DNA of 64,000 nucleotides from Arthrobacter sp. zg-Y919. Its GTDB lineage: Bacteria; Actinomycetota; Actinomycetes; Actinomycetales; Micrococcaceae. Position numbers and translations under genes: made by a program. Positions 18,517-30,900 of this stretch are shown piece by piece. The stretch is taken from assembly GCF_030142045.1 (NCBI RefSeq), contig NZ_CP126242.1, positions 2,170,001-2,234,000 on the forward strand, read 5' to 3'. The number at the start of each line of letters is the position of its first letter. Positions within the stretch are counted from its first letter, which is position 1. The notes under the pieces are model-generated. The model saw only the letters and a program-made list of their open reading frames with translations. It searched no databases and had not been told where the DNA came from.

Positions 18517-19715
18517 TTGTTCAAGACCGTGGGAGCAGCTGCCGCCGCCGCGGCCGCGGGCCGGGAAGCTTCCACCGGTGCGGGCTCCGGATGAGAGGCA
18601 GAAGGAGCTTTCTTCCTGCGTCCGCGGACCCGGCGCATAACGGGACGCTCAACGAGCAGCCAGCTGGCTATGGCCAGCGGAACGGCCACCACGGTCGCCA
18701 GTACCGTGAACGGCAGCAGACCCAGCTCATGGATGCCGTAAACGGCAAGCAGCTGCTGCACGGGGAAGGCATATATATAGAGGCCGTACGAGACGTCGTT
18801 CCGCTTGATCAGGTTCGGGGACGGGAGCCAAAGGGAAATCCACAGAATGCCGTAGCAGATAAAGACGGCCGAGGCTGCGCCGCCCCAGCCGGGAACGAAA
18901 GCCGTAATCAGGACGGCGGCAAGGATCGACAGGACCGCCGGAAGCCAATGGATACCGATCCGGTCCTTCCAGACCTGTACCACTGCACCGCCCAGGAAGA
19001 AGGGCAGCAGTTGGAAGAGGAGACGGAAATCGAAGTTGTTCTGGACGTAGGGCAAAACGGTGTCGATGTTCGCCCGGACCAGGACGCTGCCTGCAAATGC
19101 CGCCGTCATCAGCCAGGGGGATTTCCGGAAGAACGCAAAGCAGCCCAGGACAGCAACGACCAGGTAACAGACAAACTCGTAGTACAAGCTCCACAGGGAA
19201 CCATTCCAGGCACCTGCGTAGGGGACGTTAAGCGGGGTCCCGGCCACGTCGTACGTGGTCATCTTCAAGCCCATGTTGGAGAAGACATAGTTCAAGGGAG
19301 TGGTTCCGGTTCCGAAGAAGCCGTCCAGGTTGCCCTTGGCCGCCACGTAGCCGATGGGCGCAAATACAGCCGCAACAACGACGAGGCAGACCACGAAAGC
19401 CGGCATGATCCGTGCCACCCGGTGAACGAGGTAGTCCCCCAAACCATGGGTGTAGCGGCTTGCGGTAATCAAGTAGCCACTGACCACGAAGAAGCCGGCT
19501 ATTGCCCAGCCGCCCAGGGTGTCCCCCGCGAAACCGGGTTCGTTATGGGACCCGGACAGGGGCCAGCTATGGTGCACCAGAACAACCAGCGCAAGCAGCA
19601 GGCGGATCAGGTTAAGGCTGTTGTTTCGGGCATCAAACTGCTTCCCGATCCAGAGCTGACCTGCTGAACGATCGATTCTTGACACTGGCCCTCCCGACCA
19701 TAGACAACTATCCAT
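18513..19715 (-). CDS. Acyltransferase 3 family membrane O-acyltransferase
   Basis: About ten membrane helices with the OafA/NodX pattern: NLIRLLLALVVLVHHSW (catalytic His region), WAIAGFFVVSGYLITAS, and NGSLWSLYYEFVCYL. It would acetylate sugar residues of an envelope polysaccharide from the cytoplasmic acyl-CoA pool. The tail after the last helix is basic and then Ala-rich (about 45 residues), without a recognised domain. The start is ambiguous: ATG 19715 gives 400 residues, while GTG 19685, with GGGAGG four bases upstream, gives 390. It is coupled to the large membrane protein downstream, suggesting they act on the same glycan. Confidence 0.88.
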   Translation of the reverse strand: MDSCLWSGGPVSRIDRSAGQLWIGKQFDARNNSLNLIRLLLALVVLVHHSWPLSGSHNEPGFAGDTLGGWAIAGFFVVSGYLITASRYTHGLGDYLVHRVARIMPAFVVCLVVVAAVFAPIGYVAAKGNLDGFFGTGTTPLNYVFSNMGLKMTTYDVAGTPLNVPYAGAWNGSLWSLYYEFVCYLVVAVLGCFAFFRKSPWLMTAAFAGSVLVRANIDTVLPYVQNNFDFRLLFQLLPFFLGGAVVQVWKDRIGIHWLPAVLSILAAVLITAFVPGWGGAASAVFICYGILWISLWLPSPNLIKRNDVSYGLYIYAFPVQQLLAVYGIHELGLLPFTVLATVVAVPLAIASWLLVERPVMRRVRGRRKKAPSASHPEPAPVEASRPAAAAAAAAPTVLNK

Positions 19716-19723
19716 GATAACCC

Positions 19724-19740
19724 AGCGGTCAGTGACCGCT
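19724..19740. promoter_or_regulatory. 17-nt perfect palindrome, possible operator
   Basis: AGCGGTCA, one central G, TGACCGCT. It sits in the gap between the divergent acyltransferase gene and rmlA, 8 bp from the former's ATG and about 90 bp from rmlA. A symmetrical 8+1+8 site in a shared promoter region fits a dimeric repressor, but no matching regulator is encoded nearby. Confidence 0.4.
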
Positions 19741-19830
19741 GTCGACGCATGAAAGGGCCGCGGGTTCCGCGGGCAGCCATCCTACCGCCCCAATTTTGCC
19801 GGTTATAGGGCACAGGGGATACTGCATACT

Positions 19831-20700
19831 ATGCGTGGCATCATTCTGGCCGGAGGAACCGGTTCCCGACTCCATCCCATTACCCTGGGCATCAGCAAGC
19901 AGCTGGTACCCGTCTACGACAAGCCGATGATCTACTATCCGCTGTCCACCCTCATCCTGGCGGGGATCAGGGACATCCTGATTATCACGACGCCGCATGA
20001 CTCGGAACAGTTCAAACGTCTCCTTGGCGACGGCTCGCAATTCGGCGTGTCCCTGACCTACACGGAGCAGCCCACACCGGACGGCCTCGCACAGGCATTT
20101 GTCCTCGGCGAGGACCACATCGGTTCAGACACCGTGGCCTTGGTGCTGGGCGACAACATCTTCTATGGCCATGGAATGGGAACGCAGCTTCGCCGGTTTG
20201 CGGATGTCGATGGCGGCGCCGTGTTCGGCTATTGGGTCGCCGATCCGACGTCCTACGGAGTCGTAGAGTTCATGCCGGATGGCACGGCCCTGTCACTTGA
20301 AGAGAAGCCCGCCGTACCGAAGAGCAATTACGCCGTTCCCGGGCTGTATTTCTATGGCAACGACGTTATCGAGAAGGCCCACAATCTGAAGCCGTCCCCC
20401 CGAGGCGAGCTGGAAATTACCGACATTAACAAGGCATACCTGGCCGAGGGCCGCCTGCAGGTGGATATCCTGCCGCGCGGCACGGCCTGGCTGGATACCG
20501 GAACGTTCGACTCCCTCAACGATGCCTCCAACTTCATCCGCACGGTCGAAAGCCGTCAGGGCTTGAAGATCGGTGCCCCGGAAGAGATTGCCTGGCGCTC
20601 GGGATTCCTCACGGACGACGAGCTGCGGGCCCGCGCGGAGCCCCTCGTGAAGAGCGGCTACGGCGAGTATCTGCTGACTCTGCTCGCCCAAGGAAAATAG
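19831..20700 (+). CDS. rmlA: Glucose-1-phosphate thymidylyltransferase
   Basis: The 289-residue enzyme makes dTDP-glucose from glucose-1-phosphate and dTTP, the first step of dTDP-rhamnose synthesis. It has the nucleotidyltransferase signature [14 protein letters not shown], then [34 protein letters not shown]...LEEKP, and [10 protein letters not shown]. The length is the family standard. A weak promoter (TTGCCG 19796-19801, TACTGC 19820-19825) may start the mRNA almost at the ATG. It is separated from rmlB/rmlCD by nine kilobases of glycan genes. Confidence 0.97.
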   Translation: MRGIILAGGTGSRLHPITLGISKQLVPVYDKPMIYYPLSTLILAGIRDILIITTPHDSEQFKRLLGDGSQFGVSLTYTEQPTPDGLAQAFVLGEDHIGSDTVALVLGDNIFYGHGMGTQLRRFADVDGGAVFGYWVADPTSYGVVEFMPDGTALSLEEKPAVPKSNYAVPGLYFYGNDVIEKAHNLKPSPRGELEITDINKAYLAEGRLQVDILPRGTAWLDTGTFDSLNDASNFIRTVESRQGLKIGAPEEIAWRSGFLTDDELRARAEPLVKSGYGEYLLTLLAQGK

Positions 20701-20768
20701 TCCGGCCCGACGGCCCATGCCGCCTGCGCTGTCCCGCTTCCTGCGGGCATAACCACGATAGGAACTGA

Positions 20769-22742
20769 ATGGACTGGCTCGAAGCCATCCCTGTGATACT
20801 TGCTGCCGCGGCAATCCTCTTTATTCCAGGCCTGGCGGTGACCCTGGCGCTGCGGCTTCGGGTTTTCGACGCCGTGGCGCTTGCCCCGCTGGTGACCATC
20901 ACCTTTATCAGTGTTGGGGCCATGGTGGCCTCGCTCGCCGGGATCTCCTGGAGCATCGCGGTTCCGCTGGCCGGTGCCGCACTGGTGGCTGTGCTCGCAC
21001 TGCTGGTCGGCCGCCGGGCTGGCGTGGACTCTCCTGCCCAGCGGTTCGGAAGAATCAGGGGTGACCTGCTGTTCTTCACCGGCGCCGCCGTGGCCTTCCT
21101 CATCATCGCCCTGCAGGTGGTCAGGGTTGTCGGAAGTCCTGAGGCTTTTTCCCAGTCGTTTGACAATATCTTCCACCTGAACGCGGTCCACCACATCACC
21201 GAAACCGGCGATGCTTCCTCCCTGACGGTTGAATCCATGACCGCTGGCGACGGGCCGGTCTCCTTCTATCCTGCCGCCTGGCACGGCTTCATGTCGCTGA
21301 TCGTCCAGCTCACGGGCGCCCCTCTGACCGTCTGCATCAGCGCCGGAAACATAGTCCTCGCCGCCATGGTCTGGCCGCTTTCCGCTCTTTTCGCTGTTCG
21401 CCAGTTGGCCAAACTCGTGCCAGCGGCAAAGGTGGGCGCCGGCGTCCTGGTTGCAGCTTTCCCGGCTTTCCCCATCCTCCTGCTCGACTTCGGAGTCATT
21501 TATCCGAATTTCATGGCACTGGCGCTGGTTCCTGCCGGCCTGGCCATTGCCGCCGTCGTTTTCGGTCAGGCGCCCGAAGCGAAATTCAGTGTCAAAACCG
21601 GCGTTGCCCTGGGCGCGCTTACCTACCCGGGAATCGCCATCGCCCACCCCAACGGCATGATGACCCTGCTTCTGCTCGCTGTCCCCTTGGTGATTGGCGC
21701 CTATTGCTTCCTGATAGGTTCGCTGCGTTCACGCGGTGCCGGCGCCCGGTCGTTCATCCTGCCCACCGTGGTGTTAGCAGCCGTTCTGGCGTTGTTCGCG
21801 GTCCTGTGGAACGTTATCCGTCCGCCCGAAGTGGCTGCGATTTGGGAGCGGGTGGAGACCTCTGCCCAAGCCTTCGGCGAAGCACTTCTCAATGCACCCT
21901 TTGGGCGGCCTGTAGCCCTTGTGGTGAGTGTGCTGGCCATTGTCGGTGTTGCGGCCTGTTTGAAAAACAAGCGGCTGTGGTGGCTCCCGGCGTCCTACCT
22001 GGTGTCCATCGGTGTCTTCGTCATCGTTGCCGGGTTTGAAAGCACGGACTTCCGGGATTTCGTGACGGGTGTCTGGTACAACGACGCTTACCGCCTTGCC
22101 GCGGTCCTGCCTCTTGTTGCCGCTCCCCTGTCCATTCTGGGCCTCAACGCCGTGCTTACCGGGCTCTGGCGCCGTGCCGCTTCCCGGGGCTCCCTTGCAA
22201 GAGCCGTTGCCGGGCTGACCCCGCGCAGGCGTACGGTTCTTACCGCAGCCGCAGCTGTAGCTGCCGTGGCCGTCCTTCTTCCGCTAACGCAGGGCCGAAA
22301 CATGGATGACGCCGTGGCGCGTGCCAGCAGCATGTATGCCCTCACAGACGACTCTGCCCTCGTCTCGACCGACGAGCTCGAACTCATGGAGCAGCTGGAC
22401 GAACTGGTCCCCGAAGATGCCACTGTGGCAGTCAATCCCTACACCGGCGGTGCGCTGGCGTATGCCTTCGGTGACAGGGATACCACGCACAAGCACACCC
22501 TCGACACCGTCAGTGAAGACATCATCACGGTGGAGAAGTACCTTCGCGACGCCGACGAGCGGCCGGAGGTCTGCGCCGCCGCGGCGGAAGAGAACGTCGA
22601 GTACGTACTGGACCTTGGCCGGAAGGAAGTCCACGGCGGCGACCACCGGTACCCCGGGATTGAGAAGCTGCGCGGATCGGACGACTTTGAGCTGGTGAAG
22701 GCTGTGGGTAACGCCCGGCTGTACGAGTTCATCGGCTGCTGA
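20769..22742 (+). CDS. Large multi-membrane protein, DUF6541-like, paralog of the 16528 gene
   Basis: The 657-residue protein has about 13 membrane helices and an extracytoplasmic C-terminal domain (about 540-657). The first large loop has SFDNIFHLNAVHHIT and, further on, YPAAWHGFMSLIV, matching the D-x3-H-[FL]-N and Y-P-x2-[FW]-H signatures of the paralog. The C-terminal domain includes VNPYTGGALAYAFGDRDTTH and a late Cys. AGGA precedes ATG 20769. It lies 68 bp after rmlA, probably in one transcript, and ends at a strong terminator. A GT-C-type transferase role is the best guess. Confidence 0.75.
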   Translation: MDWLEAIPVILAAAAILFIPGLAVTLALRLRVFDAVALAPLVTITFISVGAMVASLAGISWSIAVPLAGAALVAVLALLVGRRAGVDSPAQRFGRIRGDLLFFTGAAVAFLIIALQVVRVVGSPEAFSQSFDNIFHLNAVHHITETGDASSLTVESMTAGDGPVSFYPAAWHGFMSLIVQLTGAPLTVCISAGNIVLAAMVWPLSALFAVRQLAKLVPAAKVGAGVLVAAFPAFPILLLDFGVIYPNFMALALVPAGLAIAAVVFGQAPEAKFSVKTGVALGALTYPGIAIAHPNGMMTLLLLAVPLVIGAYCFLIGSLRSRGAGARSFILPTVVLAAVLALFAVLWNVIRPPEVAAIWERVETSAQAFGEALLNAPFGRPVALVVSVLAIVGVAACLKNKRLWWLPASYLVSIGVFVIVAGFESTDFRDFVTGVWYNDAYRLAAVLPLVAAPLSILGLNAVLTGLWRRAASRGSLARAVAGLTPRRRTVLTAAAAVAAVAVLLPLTQGRNMDDAVARASSMYALTDDSALVSTDELELMEQLDELVPEDATVAVNPYTGGALAYAFGDRDTTHKHTLDTVSEDIITVEKYLRDADERPEVCAAAAEENVEYVLDLGRKEVHGGDHRYPGIEKLRGSDDFELVKAVGNARLYEFIGC

Positions 22743-22760
22743 GAGACTGGCCCCGCGTTA

Positions 22761-22816
22761 ACGCAGAGAAGTGTTCCAGTACCTATCTGGAACACTTCTC
22801 TGCGTGGCGGTTTTTT
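22761..22816 (+). terminator. Strong intrinsic terminator
   Basis: A perfect 19-bp stem (22761-22779 with 22787-22805) with a 7-nt loop TACCTAT, followed by GGCGG and six T (22811-22816). It lies 18 bp after the stop of the upstream plus-strand gene and touches the end of the convergent ABC ATPase gene. Confidence 0.92.
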
Positions 22817-22817
22817 C

Positions 22818-23546
22818 CTAGCCGGCCCGCAGCTTGGTAACGACCTCATGCACAGGACCGTCCATAACGATGTGTCCGTGTTCTAGCAGGATCCCCCGGT
22901 CACAGATCCTTGAAACCAGGTCCAGGTCGTGGCTGACGACGACGAGCGTCTTTCCCTCGCCGGCCAGCTCCTTGATCTTGTCGATGCACTTTTTCTGGAA
23001 CGGTTCGTCACCGACGGCCAGGATTTCGTCCACAAGGAAGACCTCGGGATCCGTGTGCACGGCGACCGAGAACGCCAGCCGGAGGTACATACCGGAGGAA
23101 TAGAACTTGACCTCGGTATCTATGAACTGGCCGATCTCGGAGAACTCGACAATAGAGTCGAACTTTTCGTCGATTTCCTGCTCGGTCATGCCCAGGATCG
23201 CGCCATTCAGGTAGACGTTGTCCCGTCCGCTGAGGTCATGGTGGAAACCCGCGCCAACCTCGATCAGGCCGGCCACCCGTCCACGGGTGCCAACCGTCCC
23301 GGTATCGGGCCTCATAACCCCCGAGATGTGCTTGAGCAGCGTGGACTTGCCGGAACCGTTCAAGCCCAGCAGCGCGACCGTCTCCCCCTGCTCAATGTCC
23401 AGGGAGACGCCTTTGAGTGCATGGAACTTCTCGGAGAGATCACCCTTGCGGCCCTTGATCAGCCAGACAAAGGCTTCCTTCATGGAGCGGGTGTGCCGCA
23501 GGACGAACTGCTTGTTGACGTTATGTACTTCAATGGCATTTGCCAC
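22818..23546 (-). CDS. Polysaccharide ABC exporter, ATP-binding subunit (RfbE/Wzt/TagH type)
   Basis: The 242-residue ATPase has Walker A GLNGSGKST, signature YSSGMYLRLAFSV, Walker B VFLVDEILAVGD and the switch His in VVSHDL. The N-terminal KQFVLRHTRSMKEAF and HALKGVSLDIEQGE are typical of polysaccharide/teichoic acid exporters of the Rv3781 class. It has no C-terminal glycan-binding extension of the Wzt kind, so export should be coupled to synthesis. It is 3 bp downstream of the permease gene and last in the operon glf-glfT2-permease-ATPase. Confidence 0.93.
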   Translation of the reverse strand: MANAIEVHNVNKQFVLRHTRSMKEAFVWLIKGRKGDLSEKFHALKGVSLDIEQGETVALLGLNGSGKSTLLKHISGVMRPDTGTVGTRGRVAGLIEVGAGFHHDLSGRDNVYLNGAILGMTEQEIDEKFDSIVEFSEIGQFIDTEVKFYSSGMYLRLAFSVAVHTDPEVFLVDEILAVGDEPFQKKCIDKIKELAGEGKTLVVVSHDLDLVSRICDRGILLEHGHIVMDGPVHEVVTKLRAG

Positions 23547-23549
23547 GGC

Positions 23550-24422
23550 TCACAGCTCCTGCGCGAAACGGCCTTCAAGGCGACGGAAAACGAGCTGGCC
23601 AAGCAGCAGGACCGCTGCCGATATGGCCAGGGCGACGGGTATCCACATGGACAGCAGGTGCGGGGGAATACCCTCCGCACCGTCCGTGGTTGGCAGCCAG
23701 AACGCGTAGTGGAAGGCTTCCACGCCCACAGTGATCGGGTTCAACTGGTAGAGGTTGAAGTACGTCTCCCCCAGCGTGCGGTGCACCATCTGCCAGGAAT
23801 ACAGCACCGGCGAGGCCCAGGTCGCGATCATCAGCAGCATGTCCACGAGGTTCTCGGCATCACGGAAGTAGACGTTCACAGCCCCGAACAGCAGCCCCAG
23901 CCCCGTGGCAAGCAATGCCACGATGATGAATCCCGCGGCCGCGGCCGCCAGCTGGAGCAGGGAGGGGCGCCATCCGTTGAAAAGGCATGCGATCAACAGA
24001 ATGACGATCTGCGGAACGAAGTGCACCCCGGAGACCCAGACCGACGCGACAGGAAAGAGCTGCCGCGGCAGGTAGATCTTCTTGATCAGCCCACCGTTTC
24101 CAACGATGGACCGGGATGCGTTGCTTAGCGCCTCAGTGAAGAAGTTGATTAGGACAATGCCCGAGAACAGGTAGATCGCGTAGTTGGGCAGCCCGTCTGG
24201 ATTGCGGTCGCTCTGCTCCTGGTTCAGGAAAACGCCCAGGGCAATGTAGAAGACAACGAACTGCACGCCTGGTTTCACGTAGGACCACAGGAGTCCGAGG
24301 ATGGATCCGCGGTAGCGGACCTTCAGTTCCTTGGAAACGAGGAGCTTCAGCAGGAAGCGGGAGCGGACTATGTCCGCCAGTCCCGCTCCCCGCCCGGGGG
24401 TTTCCAGTGCACCGGTGGCCAA
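23550..24422 (-). CDS. Polysaccharide ABC exporter, permease subunit (RfbD/Wzm/TagG type)
   Basis: The 290-residue ABC2-type membrane protein has six helices: SILGLLWSYVKPGVQFVVFY, NYAIYLFSGIVLINFF, VSGVHFVPQIVILLIACLF, and three more. The cytoplasmic lead-in FLLKLLVSKELKVRYRGS is typical of the Wzm/TagG family, and the protein corresponds to Rv3783 of M. tuberculosis, which exports galactan. It starts 2 bp after the glfT2 stop. Placed directly behind glf and glfT2, it most likely exports a galactofuran chain made in the cytoplasm. Confidence 0.93.
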   Translation of the reverse strand: MATGALETPGRGAGLADIVRSRFLLKLLVSKELKVRYRGSILGLLWSYVKPGVQFVVFYIALGVFLNQEQSDRNPDGLPNYAIYLFSGIVLINFFTEALSNASRSIVGNGGLIKKIYLPRQLFPVASVWVSGVHFVPQIVILLIACLFNGWRPSLLQLAAAAAGFIIVALLATGLGLLFGAVNVYFRDAENLVDMLLMIATWASPVLYSWQMVHRTLGETYFNLYQLNPITVGVEAFHYAFWLPTTDGAEGIPPHLLSMWIPVALAISAAVLLLGQLVFRRLEGRFAQEL

Positions 24423-24424
24423 GC

Positions 24425-27951
<3,527 letters not shown>

Positions 27952-30900
27952 ATGCTGCTTCACGTAACCGTTGCCGCCGCGCCGGGCGGCACTTTTTCCG
28001 TTCCACCGATGCCTCCGCGCGAAGCGGTTATCGACGTCAGGGGTGCGCCATCAGGAAGTGACATCGAGGCCCTGTTCGAGCAACGCTACGGAGCGGGGGC
28101 CTATACGGTCCAAGGCTTCCCCCTGCACGACCTGATACCTGGAGTGGCACCTTTTACCAGCGGTGCCGTGATCCTCCGCTCCGCGGGGCCACCCGGCGCG
28201 GGGTCCCCGGCAGCAGCACCTGGCCATCTCCCCGCCCCTCCCCTGCTTCTGGCAGTCTGCAGCGGACCCGATGCCGGGCGCGTGGTCCCGCTCCAAAGGG
28301 GCAGGTACATCATCGGCCGCACCGTTCAGGACGGGGCAGGCCCGGGCATTGGCATCGCGGATCCAGCCCTGTCCCGCCACCACGCGGAGCTTGTCGTGGG
28401 AGCCGAGTCCGTGGTCATCCGCGATCTGGGATCGGCGAACGGCACCTGGGTCGACGGGTGCCGTGTCCGTACAGCAGTGGTGGACACCGGGACCTCCCTT
28501 CGGCTGGGCTACAGCCAGGTCCGCCTGTCCCTCCCCGGCGCCTCACCTGAGGTACCGGGGACGCCGCCGGATCTTTTCCAGCCGCTGATCGTCCGGCTGG
28601 CGGACCAGGGGCAGAAAACCGGTCTCCTGCTGGTGGGGGCGCTGCTCCCCTTGACCCTTGGTGTGGTGCTGGCCTTGGTGACGGGCCTGTGGATGTCCCT
28701 GGCCTTCAGCGCTGTCTCCGCGGTGACGGCGTTGCTCGCGGCTGCCGGTGCCCGCCGCCGGCGACGGGAGGACGCTGCTGCAGTTGCCCGTGCTGTTGAG
28801 GAGGACCGCAGCAGACGGATGTTGGCTGCCCCGGACCCCGGGGAGACTGCGCTTGCCGCACATGCGCACCGGAAGCGGGTCGGCGCGCGGTACGCCGCAA
28901 TGGTGTGCCCGGTGCGGATTGGCGCGGCTACCCAGCCGGCGAACCTGGAAGTGGTTCCGGCCCGCCCGCACTTCACTCCACCTCAAATACCCGAGGCTCC
29001 GGTGGTCCTTGCCCTGGGCCGGGACCCCGATATCCGTCTGGACGGCTCCACGGCAGAGGTTGACGCCTGCGCCCGAACGATCCTGATGCAGGCATCCACT
29101 GCGGCCGGTCCCCGTGTTGTCTACGCGGGAACACCTTCGGAATTGGAGCTGCACGCACGGTTCCTGCCCGGCGTCACCTTGGCCCCGTTGCCCAGCGCTT
29201 CAACCTCTGCGGTGAATGCGGCAGCAGCCACGCTGCGCACCGCGCTGGCAGGGCCTTCAGGGCTGGACGGCCCAGCGGTACGTGTCCTGTTCGTCTCCCG
29301 TTCCTGGGCACGGTATGCCGCAGGCCTGCTCACGGCTCTGCCCGAGTCCCTCCAGACACAGATAAGCGTTGTACGGATGGGCGGTCCCCTCGCTGCGATA
29401 ACGGTGACGCTGGCGCCGGGACGTGGAACGCTGGTGTCACGCAGCGGCTCGTTGGATTTCGTTCCGGACCTGGTCCAACCCCTGACGTTTGAACGGCTTA
29501 GCCGGGCACTTGCAGCAGCCGCGGTGCCCCTGGCGGAGCCAACGCGAAGCACAGCCTCCGGAGAGCTTCCTTCGGCTACGGCTTTCGGGGCCTGCCACCG
29601 CCTGTCCCCGGAGCTGCTCCTGCGCGGCTGGCAGGACAGGACACAGGAGCTGAAAGCCGTCGTCGGGGTTACCGAGTCCGGGCCCGTGACCCTGGCCCTG
29701 GACAAGGACGGTCCGCATTTCCTGGTGGCTGGAACCACGGGATCCGGCAAGTCCGAGTTCCTGCGTACCTTTGTGGCTTCGTTGGCTGTTTCCCAGCCGC
29801 CCAGCGCCTTCACCTTCTTGCTCATTGATTTCAAGGGTGGGTCCGGATTGGCGCCCCTTGCCTCACTCCCCCATGCGGTGGGGCTCCTGACCGATCTCAC
29901 CGCGGAGAACGTCTCGCGCGCCTTGGTTTCCCTGCGTGCGGAACTCCGCCGCCGGGAGTCGCTGCTGTCCGCCGCCGGGGTGGACAACCTCGCTGCCTAT
30001 AATTCCGGACGGGCCGCAGCCCAGGGCCTCCCCCGGCTGCTGGTAGTGATCGACGAGTTCCGGATGCTGGCTGACGAAGTACCCGGTGCCGTAACCGACC
30101 TCCTCCGGATCGCTGCCGTTGGACGCTCCCTCGGCCTGCATCTGCTCCTGGCAACACAGCGTCCCCAAGGGGCCGTCAGCACGGACATCCGGGCGAACAT
30201 CGCCACCAGCGTTGCACTGCGCGTCCAATCGGCTGCCGAGTCCCGGGATGTCATCAGCACCGACTCCGCGGCCGCAATTCCACCTGAAATGCCGGGACGG
30301 GCCTACCTCAGGAAAGGGAGCCATCCACCGCAACCGTTCCAAAGCCTTTCAACCTCGCTGCGCAGCGGCGCCACCCACGCGGAGCTGCGGGAACTGGACG
30401 AATACTTCGCCTCCTCCAGCGTCGAAGGCACGGAAACCACCGCTGACCCGGATGCACTGGACCGGCTGGTTTCGGAGCTCAGGGAGGCTGCCGCGGCTGG
30501 AGGGTATTCCGCTCCTTTCCCCCCGGTGCAGCAGCCACTCCCCGCTGCCCTGAGCCCCGAGCTGCTCTCCCGCATCCAAAGGCCAGCGGGAGCTGACGGC
30601 ATCCTACTCGGCCTGCTCGATGAACCCGGTCAGCAGCGCCTGCGGGATTTGAGCTGGCATCCCCGCCGGGATTCGCACCTGGCGGTGCTCGGCGCCCCGA
30701 GGTCGGGGGCACCGGACTGCCTCAACCTCACCGTGTCGGCCCACCTTGCCGCGCTGCCCGGCAGGCACCTTTATGTCCTGGATGCCGACGGCAGCCTGGC
30801 CTGGCTTGCAGCGGCGGAACAGACCGGCGCCTACACGGGTCCTTCGGACACCCATCGGGCCGCCCGGGTCCTCGCCTACCTCGCGGGACAAATACTGCAC

